NCBI GenBank assembly: GCA_944331945.1
Contig: CALVJC010000046.1
Coordinates: 1 to 16,993, forward strand
Origin: an uncultured Bacilli bacterium
Lineage (GTDB): Bacteria; Bacillota_I; Bacilli_A; RF39; UBA660
Direction of reading: 5' to 3'
DNA length: 16,993 bases
Part shown: one piece after another, positions 1-6,346 of the stretch
Numbering within the stretch: position 1 is the first letter of the stretch
How the letters are laid out: the number at the start of each line of letters is the position of its first letter
Position numbers and translations under genes: made by a program
Notes under the pieces: generated by a model
What the model saw: only the letters and a program-made list of their open reading frames with translations
What the model was told of the DNA's origin: nothing
The model's database searches: none

Positions 1-39
1 AATAGTTTTGAAGCGATTTCTTAAATCTGTGGATAAAGT

Positions 40-70
40 AAAAATAAGAGTCCATAAAACCCTTATTTTT
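40..70 (+). terminator. AT-rich hairpin, probable terminator of an upstream gene
   Basis: AAAAATAAG (40-48) can pair perfectly with CTTATTTTT (62-70) around a 13-nt loop, and the right arm ends in a run of T. This would end transcription of a gene lying to the left of the window. A short open frame ending at TAA 22-24 could be the tail of that gene, but it is too short to identify. The symmetry means it could act in both directions. Confidence 0.45.
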
Positions 71-155
71 CAATACCTATTTTATTCAATTGTGCATAAT
101 TTTTTGTTTAAGGTCTGAACTGTTACCATAGTGAATCTTTAAATTAGAATTTATC

Positions 156-189
156 TTGCAGTAAAAGAAAAAAATTGTTATATTATAAT
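156..189 (+). promoter_or_regulatory. sigma-A-type promoter for the first TasA-like gene
   Basis: TTGCAG (156-161), a 17-bp spacer and TATATT (179-184) make a plausible vegetative promoter. A perfect TATAAT overlaps it at 184-189. The Shine-Dalgarno AAGGAGG begins at 191, so the 5' leader is only about 10-16 nt. No other regulatory structure is evident in 71-155. Confidence 0.5.
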
Positions 190-206
190 AAAGGAGGTTA
201 GACAGG

Positions 207-830
207 ATGAAAGACAATTCATCAAAGCAGATATTACTATCTGTGTTAGGAGTAGCAATTTTGGTGGTTGCAGTTGTAGGTGTATCATTCGCTGCTTTCT
301 CTTATAGTAAAACAGGAGAAAAAGTAAATACGATCACTACTGGTAGTATCGTTATGAGTTATAATGAAACGACCAATGGAATCAATCTAGTAAACGCTCT
401 ACCAATGTCTGATGATGATGGTATAGCATTATCTGGAATGGAAGAAGATAATGAACAATATTTTGATTTCAATGTAAGTGCTACGATTACTGGTGATACA
501 ACCATTAACTATATCATTACAGCTACAAAAGAAGGAGACAGCGACATACCTGATAGTGGCATCAAAGTGTATTTAACAAACATGGATGCAGATGCAGATA
601 GTCAAATTTTAGCACCTACTTTAGTTTCAGCTCTTGAAACTACAGACGCTACAGATACAACAAATACTGGAGCTCCACAAGATCAGTATAAGTTGCATGA
701 AGATACTTTTACAACTTCACTAACACGTAAATATCGTTTAAGAATGTGGATTGATGAAAATTATTCTAATCTTGGAACATCTGGAACCTATAAGCTTAGA
801 GTAAATGTCTATGGTGCTGCTGCAGCATAA
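207..830 (+). CDS. TasA/camelysin-like secreted fibre protein with SipW-dependent signal (copy 1)
   Basis: This 207-residue protein is probably exported and processed by the SipW-like peptidase encoded at 1654. Residues 9-31 form a hydrophobic signal segment running into a VSFAAF-type cleavage region. After it comes the hallmark N-x-I-x-TG-x-I segment that starts mature TasA/CalY-type proteins. The body is predicted to be beta-rich, and the C-terminal part carries YRLRMW (176-181), which recurs in the next gene. The protein ends in a short Ala tail. Cysteine is absent. The start follows AAGGAGG at 191-197 with good spacing. The gene has its own promoter and terminator, so it can be expressed apart from the downstream peptidase operon. 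TasA-family proteins form biofilm or surface fibres in Bacillus; that role here is inferred from the signal and family resemblance only. Confidence 0.75.
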   Translation: MKDNSSKQILLSVLGVAILVVAVVGVSFAAFSYSKTGEKVNTITTGSIVMSYNETTNGINLVNALPMSDDDGIALSGMEEDNEQYFDFNVSATITGDTTINYIITATKEGDSDIPDSGIKVYLTNMDADADSQILAPTLVSALETTDATDTTNTGAPQDQYKLHEDTFTTSLTRKYRLRMWIDENYSNLGTSGTYKLRVNVYGAAAA

Positions 831-842
831 GATGTAAATTAG

Positions 843-867
843 AAGTGTCTCTCTTGACACTTTTTTT
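843..867 (+). terminator. rho-independent terminator after TasA-like copy 1
   Basis: AAGTGTC (843-849) pairs with GACACTT (856-862) around a 6-nt loop and is followed by a run of seven T from 861. The right arm and T-tract are duplicated 26 bp downstream (see the repeat at 855-904), so a second, larger hairpin using the same left arm is also possible. Confidence 0.75.
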
Positions 868-904
868 CTTTACCAAAATGTGACACTTTTTTTCTTTACC
901 AAAA
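855..904 (+). repeat. 24-bp perfect tandem duplication, period 26
   Basis: The segment starting TGACAC and ending TTTACCAAAA is present at 855-878 and again, unchanged, at 881-904, with 2 bp between. The unit contains the right arm and T-tract of the terminator and a TTTACC hexamer. In the second copy that hexamer lies 17 bp before a TACAAT box. The duplication therefore appears to have donated the -35 element of the next gene's promoter. Confidence 0.85.
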
Positions 905-923
905 AATAAATCTATGTTACAAT
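895..923 (+). promoter_or_regulatory. sigma-A-type promoter for TasA-like copy 2
   Basis: TTTACC (895-900), a 17-bp spacer and TACAAT (918-923) precede the Shine-Dalgarno AAGGTGG (938-944). The -35 hexamer lies inside the second copy of the tandem repeat. The TACAAT match is good; the -35 is 4/6. Confidence 0.5.
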
Positions 924-950
924 AAACACATAATAAGAAGGTGGAACGAA

Positions 951-1565
951 ATGGAACAAGAAAATGAAATTAAAAGACAATCCAATAAACAATTTTTTTT
1001 CAGTATTATTTGTCTTCTCATTGTTTTATTAATGATTATTGGAGTTTCAACAGCCGTTTATAATTTTACCAATGAAAGTAATCATATTAATACCATAGAT
1101 ACAGGTAATATTTCTCTACAATTTACTGAGGATACAAATGGTATTAGTATAACCGATGCACAACCTATCAGCGACGAAATGGGAAAAACATTAAGTGGAG
1201 CAGGAGAATACTTTGATTTTACTGTTCAAGCAACAATCAAAGGAAATGCAACGACAACTTACGAAGTATCAGCAGAAAAGGCAACTTCCTCTACTTTAGC
1301 GAATGATGAAGTAAAATTATATTTAGAGCAACAAATTAATGGAACTTATCAAGAAGTAATGGAACCAACAGTCTTTACTCCTTTAACTAGCCAAACCGAA
1401 ATTGGCAGTAATGCGGGAACCATGCTTTTAGTTAGAGACTCTGTAAGTTCAACCTCTTCCACAAATTATCGCCTTCGCATGTGGGTAAATGGAACCACCC
1501 CATTAACAGAAGATTCTAGAAGTTTTTCGGTCCAAGTTGTAGTAAATGCAAAAATCGACACTTAA
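951..1565 (+). CDS. TasA/camelysin-like secreted fibre protein with SipW-dependent signal (copy 2)
   Basis: This 204-residue paralog of the preceding gene has a charged N-terminus, a hydrophobic segment at about 15-36 ending GVSTAVY, and then the N-x-I-x-TG-x-I mature start. Shared with copy 1 are the TNGI block, the A-x-P-x-SD stretch, LSG, YFDF and ATI-x-G motifs in the same order, and YRLRMW at 173-178. No cysteines are present, as is usual for TasA-like subunits. It starts at ATG 951, 6 nt after AAGGTGG. The likely role is a second, co-assembling or alternative fibre subunit, matured by the peptidase encoded 90 bp downstream. A weak AT-rich hairpin follows, so some read-through into the peptidase operon is possible. 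The family call is solid; the function is inferred. Confidence 0.75.
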   Translation: MEQENEIKRQSNKQFFFSIICLLIVLLMIIGVSTAVYNFTNESNHINTIDTGNISLQFTEDTNGISITDAQPISDEMGKTLSGAGEYFDFTVQATIKGNATTTYEVSAEKATSSTLANDEVKLYLEQQINGTYQEVMEPTVFTPLTSQTEIGSNAGTMLLVRDSVSSTSSTNYRLRMWVNGTTPLTEDSRSFSVQVVVNAKIDT

Positions 1566-1595
1566 AAAGGAAAAGAAATCAATTCTTTTTCTTTT
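1565..1595 (+). terminator. weak AT-rich hairpin after TasA-like copy 2
   Basis: Arms at 1565-1577 and 1583-1595 can form 13 bp (one G-U) around a 5-nt loop. The right arm is a T-rich TTCTTTTTCTTTT tract. Only two or three G-C pairs are present, so it is probably an attenuator or weak terminator that lets part of the transcription continue into the peptidase gene. Confidence 0.4.
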
Positions 1596-1596
1596 C

Positions 1597-1625
1597 TTGT
1601 CAACGGAATTATGATATATTAATTA
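1597..1625 (+). promoter_or_regulatory. possible promoter for the signal peptidase operon
   Basis: TTGTCA (1597-1602) is a 5/6 match to the -35 consensus. A 17-bp spacer leads to TAATTA (1620-1625), a modest -10. TATATT at 1615-1620 would be too close. The next Shine-Dalgarno-like element is GGTGAT at 1645. Confidence 0.4.
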
Positions 1626-1653
1626 TAGGTTAGAATAATAAGTGGGTGATAAC

Positions 1654-2328
1654 TTGGAAACTTTAGAAACAAAAGAAAAAGCAAAAAAAAGCACCACGGT
1701 CAAGAAAATTTTACATTATATATCAACCGTTATTATGTATTCTTTGATTTTTATAATGGCGATTGTCTTTATTTGCTTTCTTGTAAACTTCATCGATCAA
1801 AATAGGAACATTAAAAACGGAGTAACGAAGCCTCCTATTTTTTCCGCTTATACCATTGTAAGTCCTAGTATGGTGCCAGCGATTAACGTTTTAGATTTAG
1901 TTGTAACAGTTCGTGTAAATGATCCTGAGTCTCTCAAAGTAGGAGACGTTATAACCTTTACCTCAACAGATTATCGATATTCTGGAGTAACCGTAACACA
2001 TCGTATTAACAAAATAGAAAAAACGACCGATGGAAAATACTTATTTACAACCAAAGGAGATGCAAATAATACAACGGATGCTTCTCGAATTGAATTTGAT
2101 GATATTTATGGAAAAGTAATTTTAAGAATTCCGAAAGTCGGATATTTACAATACTATTTAAGTAGTGCTTCTGGTTGGATATTTATCATTGTCCTCCCAG
2201 CTTTAGCTATCATTTCTTATGATATTGTTAAACTAATTAAAACATTGGGAAAACCAAAAGAAAAAAAAGATACCAATGAGAAACAAAAATTCAAAGTTAA
2301 GAAAAAAATAGGGAGGTATAAAGAATGA
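1654..2328 (+). CDS. sipW: SipW-like (ER-type) signal peptidase I
   Basis: This membrane serine protease cuts the signal peptides of TasA-like proteins. After a lysine-rich N-terminus comes a transmembrane helix (about residues 22-44). The S-P-S-M box follows with catalytic Ser72, then a T-H-R-I box with His116 where bacterial P-type enzymes have Lys, and a KGDANN motif. This Ser/His arrangement defines the ER/SipW class. A second hydrophobic helix (SGWIFIIVLPALAII) lies near the C-terminus, followed by a basic tail. I chose TTG at 1654 because GGTGAT (1645-1650) sits 3 nt upstream, the same layout as yabG and divIC. The upstream GTG at 1642 is part of that ribosome-binding element. The stop overlaps the next start as ATGA. 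Placement right after two SipW-dependent substrates supports the call. Confidence 0.85.
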   Translation: METLETKEKAKKSTTVKKILHYISTVIMYSLIFIMAIVFICFLVNFIDQNRNIKNGVTKPPIFSAYTIVSPSMVPAINVLDLVVTVRVNDPESLKVGDVITFTSTDYRYSGVTVTHRINKIEKTTDGKYLFTTKGDANNTTDASRIEFDDIYGKVILRIPKVGYLQYYLSSASGWIFIIVLPALAIISYDIVKLIKTLGKPKEKKDTNEKQKFKVKKKIGRYKE

Positions 2329-2855
2329 AAAAAAAGCTATTATTGATTCTAGCTGGAGTCGTACTCTTCCTCTTTATTGCTGGAACCTCTTTCTTTTGGT
2401 ACCAAGTATTCTATCAATCGAAAGAGGAAGATAAGGAACAAGGGATTGCGAACATTCAAATTCAATTAGATAATAATGAAAATACGATTCATGAAGAAGA
2501 TGCGGTTCCAACCGATAACGTAGATCAAATAGAAGGATACTCTTTTTCAGTTAAAAATGTCGGAACTAGTTCAGGAATTTATAAAGTATTATTAGAAGAT
2601 TCCATTACCAATTCTATTGGTACTACTTTATCAAGAAGCCAACTTTCTTATGAACTTTTCTTAAATGGATTAAGCATCCGTTCTGGAACCCTTGATGAAA
2701 TTTCCAATAATGTCTTAGATGAAAGAAGTATAGATGGCCAAAAAGAGAACCAATATGTATTAAAAATATGGCTTTCAGAAGATAGTATGGAAAGTGATTG
2801 GAAAGATAAATCTTATAGTTATCAAATAAATATTCAAATGGAGGAAGAAATATGA
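2325..2855 (+). CDS. membrane-anchored protein, probable divergent TasA-like relative
   Basis: This is not a recognised named family. The 176-residue product has a short basic N-terminus, one hydrophobic helix (about 4-27), an acidic linker and an outside beta-rich domain. It resembles the two TasA-like proteins in block order: an I-x-L segment, an A-x-P-x-D stretch, a Y-x-FSV-x-N strand, and near the end YVLKIW (144-149) in the position of their YRLRMW. It lacks the N-x-I-x-TG cleavage context and has FFWYQVFY after the helix, so it may stay in the membrane. It is coupled to the peptidase upstream and to the next gene by 4-bp ATGA overlaps, with GGGAGG as ribosome-binding site. A role as anchor or minor subunit (analogous to TapA) is inference. 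Confidence 0.55.
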   Translation: MKKKLLLILAGVVLFLFIAGTSFFWYQVFYQSKEEDKEQGIANIQIQLDNNENTIHEEDAVPTDNVDQIEGYSFSVKNVGTSSGIYKVLLEDSITNSIGTTLSRSQLSYELFLNGLSIRSGTLDEISNNVLDERSIDGQKENQYVLKIWLSEDSMESDWKDKSYSYQINIQMEEEI

Positions 2856-3544
2856 AAAAATTATTATTAGAATATAGTCGTTTAATTGGATATACTTTTA
2901 CGGGATTAATCTTTGGCCTAGCCTTTTTCTTGATTTTCCTAAATTATAATCATGCGAAAGATATTGGTGAAATTGCAGATGTTAGTGCGAACTTAGCGAC
3001 TACGAGAGAAAGTGTTCAACAAAAAATAAATACGATTAAAGAAAATGCGGCGGTTTATGATCCAAATACCTATCGAGGAAGTTACATAAGTTATGATTTA
3101 AGTAATATCCAAATTCGTTTAAATGCATGCGCTAGTAGTTTTGAATCAGAAGAATCTCAAGCTTATTTACAAAAAACAGAGTATTCTTTAAAAGAAGTCT
3201 ATGACTTTGCTTCCTTCTATCAAAATAAAATTTTAAATGACTGCGTGGTTATGCAACTAAATTACTTTGGTAGTAGTGATAGTGAGTCGATGAACATTCC
3301 GTCTTTAGCAACCATTCGTCCTTTTGTTAGATTAAACATTTCTAAGTTAATGAATAATCCAGCTTATATCATGAGTAACATAGAAAATGCTGATAATTAT
3401 CAGTTTAGTAATAATGACAATAAAAATACTATTTTTGGTTTAACAAAAGACAGTTATTATGCCATTTTAGAAAACTATAATGCTTCCCTAGATTTAGCAG
3501 TAGAAATATCAGAATGGTATAAAAATATAGTAATAGGAGGATAA
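2852..3544 (+). CDS. single-pass membrane protein of unknown function in the sipW operon
   Basis: I do not recognise this 230-residue protein. It has a transmembrane helix at about residues 10-31. A long mostly helical extracytoplasmic part follows, rich in Asn, Ser and Tyr. It contains just two cysteines in the outside domain (Cys93 and Cys131) that could form a disulfide, and no lipobox or sortase signal. Residues about 35-65 have heptad-like spacing that may form a short coiled coil. The ATG at 2852 overlaps the previous stop and follows GGAGG, so production is coupled to that gene. The operon context suggests a partner of the fibre/peptidase system, for example in assembly or retention at the membrane. 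That role rests on position alone. Confidence 0.6.
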   Translation: MKKLLLEYSRLIGYTFTGLIFGLAFFLIFLNYNHAKDIGEIADVSANLATTRESVQQKINTIKENAAVYDPNTYRGSYISYDLSNIQIRLNACASSFESEESQAYLQKTEYSLKEVYDFASFYQNKILNDCVVMQLNYFGSSDSESMNIPSLATIRPFVRLNISKLMNNPAYIMSNIENADNYQFSNNDNKNTIFGLTKDSYYAILENYNASLDLAVEISEWYKNIVIGG

Positions 3545-3549
3545 AGAAT

Positions 3550-4017
3550 ATGATGACTAAAATATTAAATGGAATCTTTAATATAACAAAGTATCTTCTT
3601 TTTATTGCAGCATTCGGTATCACAATATTTATTGTCATTCAAATGAATAGCCGCTTAGAAAAAGGATTTATGACTTCTATTAATGTCTTTATTCCGTTCT
3701 TTGTATTATTAGGATTATTTGTAGTAAATCTTATCTTCCACCAAAAAGGGGTATCACAAAACATTTTTTATAACATTACCTGTAATCTAGTCTTTTTAAC
3801 CATTTTATATGTAGGCTATAGAGCCTTTGCTGATAAAAATATGGTATTAAATCAAAAATACGGTTATGGAATTGACTTTAACTATTTTAATAGCTTTCTA
3901 GCATATCTTAAGATTATGTTATATGGTTTATGTATTGGAAATGTATTCTTTATGTTTCAACCAAAAGAAAAGAAAGAAACGAAAAAACTAAAAAAAGAAA
4001 CGGAAGTATTAGAGTAA
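3550..4017 (+). CDS. four-helix membrane protein of unknown function, last gene of the sipW operon
   Basis: The 155-residue product is nearly all membrane. Hydrophobic segments lie at about 8-30, 42-64, 73-94 and 112-137, followed by a basic, lysine-rich cytoplasmic tail. No catalytic motif was seen. The AGGAGG at 3536-3541 overlaps the end of the upstream gene. ATG at 3550 or the adjacent 3553 could both serve as start. The gap to the previous stop is 5 nt and a terminator follows, so it closes the operon. It might be a membrane partner of the peptidase or of the anchored relative. No function can be assigned from sequence. Confidence 0.6.
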   Translation: MMTKILNGIFNITKYLLFIAAFGITIFIVIQMNSRLEKGFMTSINVFIPFFVLLGLFVVNLIFHQKGVSQNIFYNITCNLVFLTILYVGYRAFADKNMVLNQKYGYGIDFNYFNSFLAYLKIMLYGLCIGNVFFMFQPKEKKETKKLKKETEVLE

Positions 4018-4024
4018 AAAAGAA

Positions 4025-4049
4025 AAGCAACATTAATTGTTGTTTTTTT
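4025..4049 (+). terminator. terminator closing the sipW operon
   Basis: AAGCAACA (4025-4032) pairs with TGTTGTTT (4038-4045, one G-U) around a 5-nt loop and runs into seven T (4043-4049). It separates the surface-protein module from rsmA. Confidence 0.7.
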
Positions 4050-4115
4050 GATCTGTCTTTTTGTAAAATTATCTTAATAATGAATAAAAATGTATCCTTT
4101 TCCTTGATTTTTCGG

Positions 4116-4121
4116 TATAAT
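4116..4121 (+). promoter_or_regulatory. -10 box of the rsmA promoter
   Basis: A perfect TATAAT lies 20 nt before the rsmA ATG. The hexamer 17 bp upstream (TATCCT at 4093) is a poor -35, so the promoter may be weak or activator-dependent. The ribosome-binding element GTGGTGA is at 4128-4134. Confidence 0.45.
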
Positions 4122-4140
4122 GGCAATGTGGTGAAGCAGT

Positions 4141-4938
4141 ATGGAATCAAACTTTCAATTTAAAAAGAAATTCGGACAAAATTTTTTAAAAGATAAAAAC
4201 ATCATAAAAAATACCGTTCAAATAGCGAATATAACAAAAGACGATCTCGTTATCGAAGTGGGACCTGGCGCTGGTGTCCTTACCAAAGAACTTGCCTTAA
4301 AAGCGAAAATGGTTTTAAGCTACGAAGTAGATACCAGTTTAGAAGATATTTTAACCCTTAATTTAAAAGACTATGAAAACATAAAAATTTGCTATAAAGA
4401 CTTTCTTAAAGCAGACTTAAAACAAGATATAGAAGAATATGAATACAACCATTTATTCTTTGTCAGTAATGTCCCTTACTATATTACAACCCCTATTTTA
4501 TTTAAACTAATCTCTTCCGCTCTTTCTTTTGAAAAAATCATCATGATGGTTCAAAAAGAAGTAGGAGATCGCTTTAGTGCCACGAAGGGAAAGAAACAGT
4601 ATGGCGCTTTGACTGTCCTTTTAAATTATTATTTCAATATTAAAAAGGAATTTTTTGTGCCACGTACTAAATTTCATCCTGTCCCCAATGTTGATAGCGT
4701 AGTAGTATCTTTTACACCAAAAAAAGACAAAGAGTTTTTAAAAAGCGAAGAATTCTTTCAGCAGATTGTCCATAATAGTTTTCGTTTTAAAAGAAAAACG
4801 ATTCGAAATAATCTAAAAAATTATAATTTAGATCTCGTCGCCGAAATCTTAAAAAAATATGGCTATGACTTAAACACCAGAGCAGAAGCCATGGAATATC
4901 CTGTTTTTATTGATTTAGCGAATGGTTTATATGAATAA
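4141..4938 (+). CDS. rsmA: 16S rRNA (adenine-1518/1519) dimethyltransferase
   Basis: RsmA/KsgA dimethylates two adjacent adenines in the 3' terminal helix of 16S rRNA late in small-subunit assembly, using S-adenosylmethionine. The 265-residue protein begins with the family's FGQNFL box (11-16). It has the SAM-binding EVGPGAG loop at 39-45, an acidic YEVD at the end of the next strand, and the N-x-P-Y catalytic motif as NVPYY (110-114, usually NLPYY). The PNVDS block and the C-terminal helical domain ending NGLY are present. Length is slightly under the usual 270-290 because the N-terminal extension is short. In Bacillus the gene also sits directly before yabG and veg, which supports both calls. 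Its stop overlaps a candidate promoter for yabG. Confidence 0.97.
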   Translation: MESNFQFKKKFGQNFLKDKNIIKNTVQIANITKDDLVIEVGPGAGVLTKELALKAKMVLSYEVDTSLEDILTLNLKDYENIKICYKDFLKADLKQDIEEYEYNHLFFVSNVPYYITTPILFKLISSALSFEKIIMMVQKEVGDRFSATKGKKQYGALTVLLNYYFNIKKEFFVPRTKFHPVPNVDSVVVSFTPKKDKEFLKSEEFFQQIVHNSFRFKRKTIRNNLKNYNLDLVAEILKKYGYDLNTRAEAMEYPVFIDLANGLYE

Positions 4939-4961
4939 AGAGAAAGTCACCTGCATAAAAT
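4933..4961 (+). promoter_or_regulatory. candidate sporulation (sigma-E-like) promoter for yabG-veg
   Basis: CATAAAAT (4954-4961) matches the Bacillus sigma-E -10 consensus at 7 of 8 positions and fits the sigma-K -10 pattern CATAnnnT too. GAATAAA (4933-4939) lies 14 bp upstream and resembles a sigma-E -35. No vegetative -35/-10 pair was seen here. YabG is made in the mother cell in Bacillus (sigma-K). The motif is short and assignment to one factor is uncertain. Confidence 0.35.
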
Positions 4962-4976
4962 GAAGTGGGTGATTTT

Positions 4977-5768
4977 ATGATGTTTAAAATAGGAGATTTA
5001 GTGACTCGAAATTCCTACAATAATGATCTACTCTTTAAAATAATTGATATTGATGATAACATTGCCTATTTAAAAGGAATTGATGTGAGACTTTATGCCG
5101 ATAGTGAACTAGATGACTTAGAATTATTCGAAGAAAATATACCCTCAGCAAGCAAAGAAGATCGGGAAGATATTAACAAATTACAAAGTATGTTAAATTT
5201 GGATCGCAGTGAGTATTTTTATTTACCAGGAAAGATTCTTCATTTAGATGGAGACAAAGACTATTTAGAACGTTGTATTTCCTTTTACAAAGAAATGCAC
5301 TTAGAAGCCTATGGTATCAATATCAAAGAAAAAGAAATGCCCGAAGAAATTGAAAAATATTTAGAAACTTATAAACCAGATATTGTAATTATTACAGGAC
5401 ACGATTCTTTTAAAAAAGGAGCCAAAGATAAACAAAAAAATAGTAACTATCAAAACTCTTCTAATTTTGCCGAAGCCATTAAAGCGGCGAGAAACTATGA
5501 AAAAAGTCAAGATAAGTTAATTATTATCGCAGGTGCTTGTCAATCCAATTATGAAGAACTAATCAAAGCTGGTTCAAACTTTGCTTCTAGCCCCAAAAGA
5601 ATTAATATTCATGCCCTAGATCCGGCCATTATTGCTTCTCTTGTCGCTCTTTCTCCCAAAAACAAAGAAATTGATTTGCTCTCCCTCATTGAAAAAACTC
5701 ACTATGGTAGTGCCGGCATGGGCGGAATTATCACCAGTGGAACGATGTATGTGGGGTATCCAAGATGA
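4977..5768 (+). CDS. yabG: sporulation-specific protease YabG
   Basis: YabG is a mother-cell cysteine-type protease that trims spore coat proteins, which lets the coat mature and be cross-linked. This copy has the family N-terminus (FKIGDLVTRNSY, then a DVRL-type strand). The conserved core includes TGHDSF with His142, a likely catalytic His, and IIAGACQSN with Cys188, a likely nucleophile. It ends with GGIITSGTMYVGYP. At about 263 residues it is somewhat shorter than the roughly 290 of B. subtilis. I chose ATG 4977 (4980 is equally possible) because GGTGAT (4968-4973) precedes it. The upstream GTG at 4965 belongs to that ribosome-binding element. The stop codon overlaps the start of veg as ATGA. 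Its presence is strong evidence that the host makes endospores. Confidence 0.93.
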   Translation: MMFKIGDLVTRNSYNNDLLFKIIDIDDNIAYLKGIDVRLYADSELDDLELFEENIPSASKEDREDINKLQSMLNLDRSEYFYLPGKILHLDGDKDYLERCISFYKEMHLEAYGINIKEKEMPEEIEKYLETYKPDIVIITGHDSFKKGAKDKQKNSNYQNSSNFAEAIKAARNYEKSQDKLIIIAGACQSNYEELIKAGSNFASSPKRINIHALDPAIIASLVALSPKNKEIDLLSLIEKTHYGSAGMGGIITSGTMYVGYPR

Positions 5769-5980
5769 ATATTGAAAACGTAAGAGAAAAAATCAAACAA
5801 AAAGAAGGAGAAACCTTACATTTCAAATTTAATGGCAGCCGCCACCAAGTGGAAGAATTCACAGGAGAAATTATTGAAACATATCCGGCTATCTTCTTAA
5901 TTCGCTTAAAAGGAACCCCTACCAAAATCAAATCATTTTCTTATAATGACTTATTGACAGAAAGCCTTGAAATATTATAA
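5765..5980 (+). CDS. veg: Veg protein
   Basis: This small 71-residue protein of the Veg family is found next to yabG in most Bacilli and Clostridia. Visible family features are the G-x-x-L-x-x-x-x-NG-x-R segment, ETYPAIFLIRL (compare ETYPSVFVIQL in Bacillus) and SYNDLLTE near the end. It lacks the roughly 15-residue C-terminal tail of the B. subtilis protein. In B. subtilis Veg promotes biofilm matrix gene expression by interfering with the repressor SinR. No SinR is seen in this window, so whether that link exists here is unknown. The gene is translationally coupled to yabG (overlap ATGA) and probably shares its transcript. No clear terminator follows before the spoVG promoter. Confidence 0.9.
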   Translation: MNIENVREKIKQKEGETLHFKFNGSRHQVEEFTGEIIETYPAIFLIRLKGTPTKIKSFSYNDLLTESLEIL

Positions 5981-5986
5981 AATTTA

Positions 5987-6015
5987 TTGCATTTCTAAAA
6001 AAGATAGTATAAAAT
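5987..6015 (+). promoter_or_regulatory. spoVG promoter
   Basis: TTGCAT (5987-5992), a 17-bp spacer and TAAAAT (6010-6015) fit a vegetative promoter. I do not see the sigma-H pattern that drives spoVG in B. subtilis. The Shine-Dalgarno AAAGGAGG follows about 25 nt later. Confidence 0.55.
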
Positions 6016-6056
6016 GATCTTATAAAGTGTTAGTGCTTTAAAAGGAGGATAGACAA

Positions 6057-6332
6057 ATGAAAATTACATCTGTCAACGTAAGAAAAATTGAAAAAGAAGG
6101 ATCACGAATGAAAGGAATCGCATCAGTTTTAATTGATGATAGTTTCGCTGTTCATGATATTCGTATTATTGAAGGAGACAACGGTTTATTTATCGCTATG
6201 CCAAGCAAGAAAACGCAAACTGGAGGATATCGCGATATTGCACATCCTATCAATCCTGAAGTACGAGCTATGTTTCAAGATAAAATATTAGAAGCTTATA
6301 ATAACGTTGAACAAGAATCTACCGAAGAATAG
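6057..6332 (+). CDS. spoVG: SpoVG, nucleic-acid-binding regulator
   Basis: SpoVG binds RNA and DNA and affects septation, sporulation and surface gene expression. The 91-residue protein shows the full family signature: an MKIT-x-V-x-VRKI start, MKGIASVLIDD, F-x-VHDIRIIEG, GLFIAMPSKKT, and an R-x-IAHPI-x-P-x-x-R helix. The tail is acidic and variable as usual. It has a strong ribosome-binding site AAAGGAGG with 8-nt spacing, its own promoter and its own strong terminator whose stem contains the stop codon. It is therefore a single-gene transcription unit, probably well expressed. In Bacillus it lies a few genes downstream of veg; the intervening ispE, purR and yabJ genes are missing here. Confidence 0.97.
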   Translation: MKITSVNVRKIEKEGSRMKGIASVLIDDSFAVHDIRIIEGDNGLFIAMPSKKTQTGGYRDIAHPINPEVRAMFQDKILEAYNNVEQESTEE

Positions 6333-6343
6333 ATTCTTTTTTT
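6313..6343 (+). terminator. spoVG terminator overlapping its stop codon
   Basis: AAGAATCTA (6313-6321) pairs perfectly with TAGATTCTT (6330-6338) around an 8-nt loop, followed by T to 6343. The spoVG stop TAG (6330-6332) is the first codon of the right arm. Confidence 0.85.
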
Positions 6344-6346
6344 ATC

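Noticed and set aside
2..118. Open frame running in from the left edge
   Set aside because: It encodes 38 residues of basic and aromatic composition without a recognisable motif and crosses a terminator-like hairpin at 40-70; insufficient to call a gene tail.
580..605. Repeated GATGCAGATGCAGATA inside the first TasA-like gene
   Set aside because: Only about two and a half copies of a 6-bp unit encoding Asp-Ala; consistent with coding bias and not a convincing tandem repeat.
3930..4163. Plus-strand frame bridging the last operon gene and rsmA
   Set aside because: It overlaps the 3' end of the four-helix protein gene, crosses a terminator, and its product has no motif; rsmA starts inside it in another frame.
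6031..6048. Small hairpin between the spoVG promoter and its Shine-Dalgarno
   Set aside because: AAAG and CTTT give a 4-bp stem with an 8-nt loop, too weak to call a regulatory structure or riboswitch.
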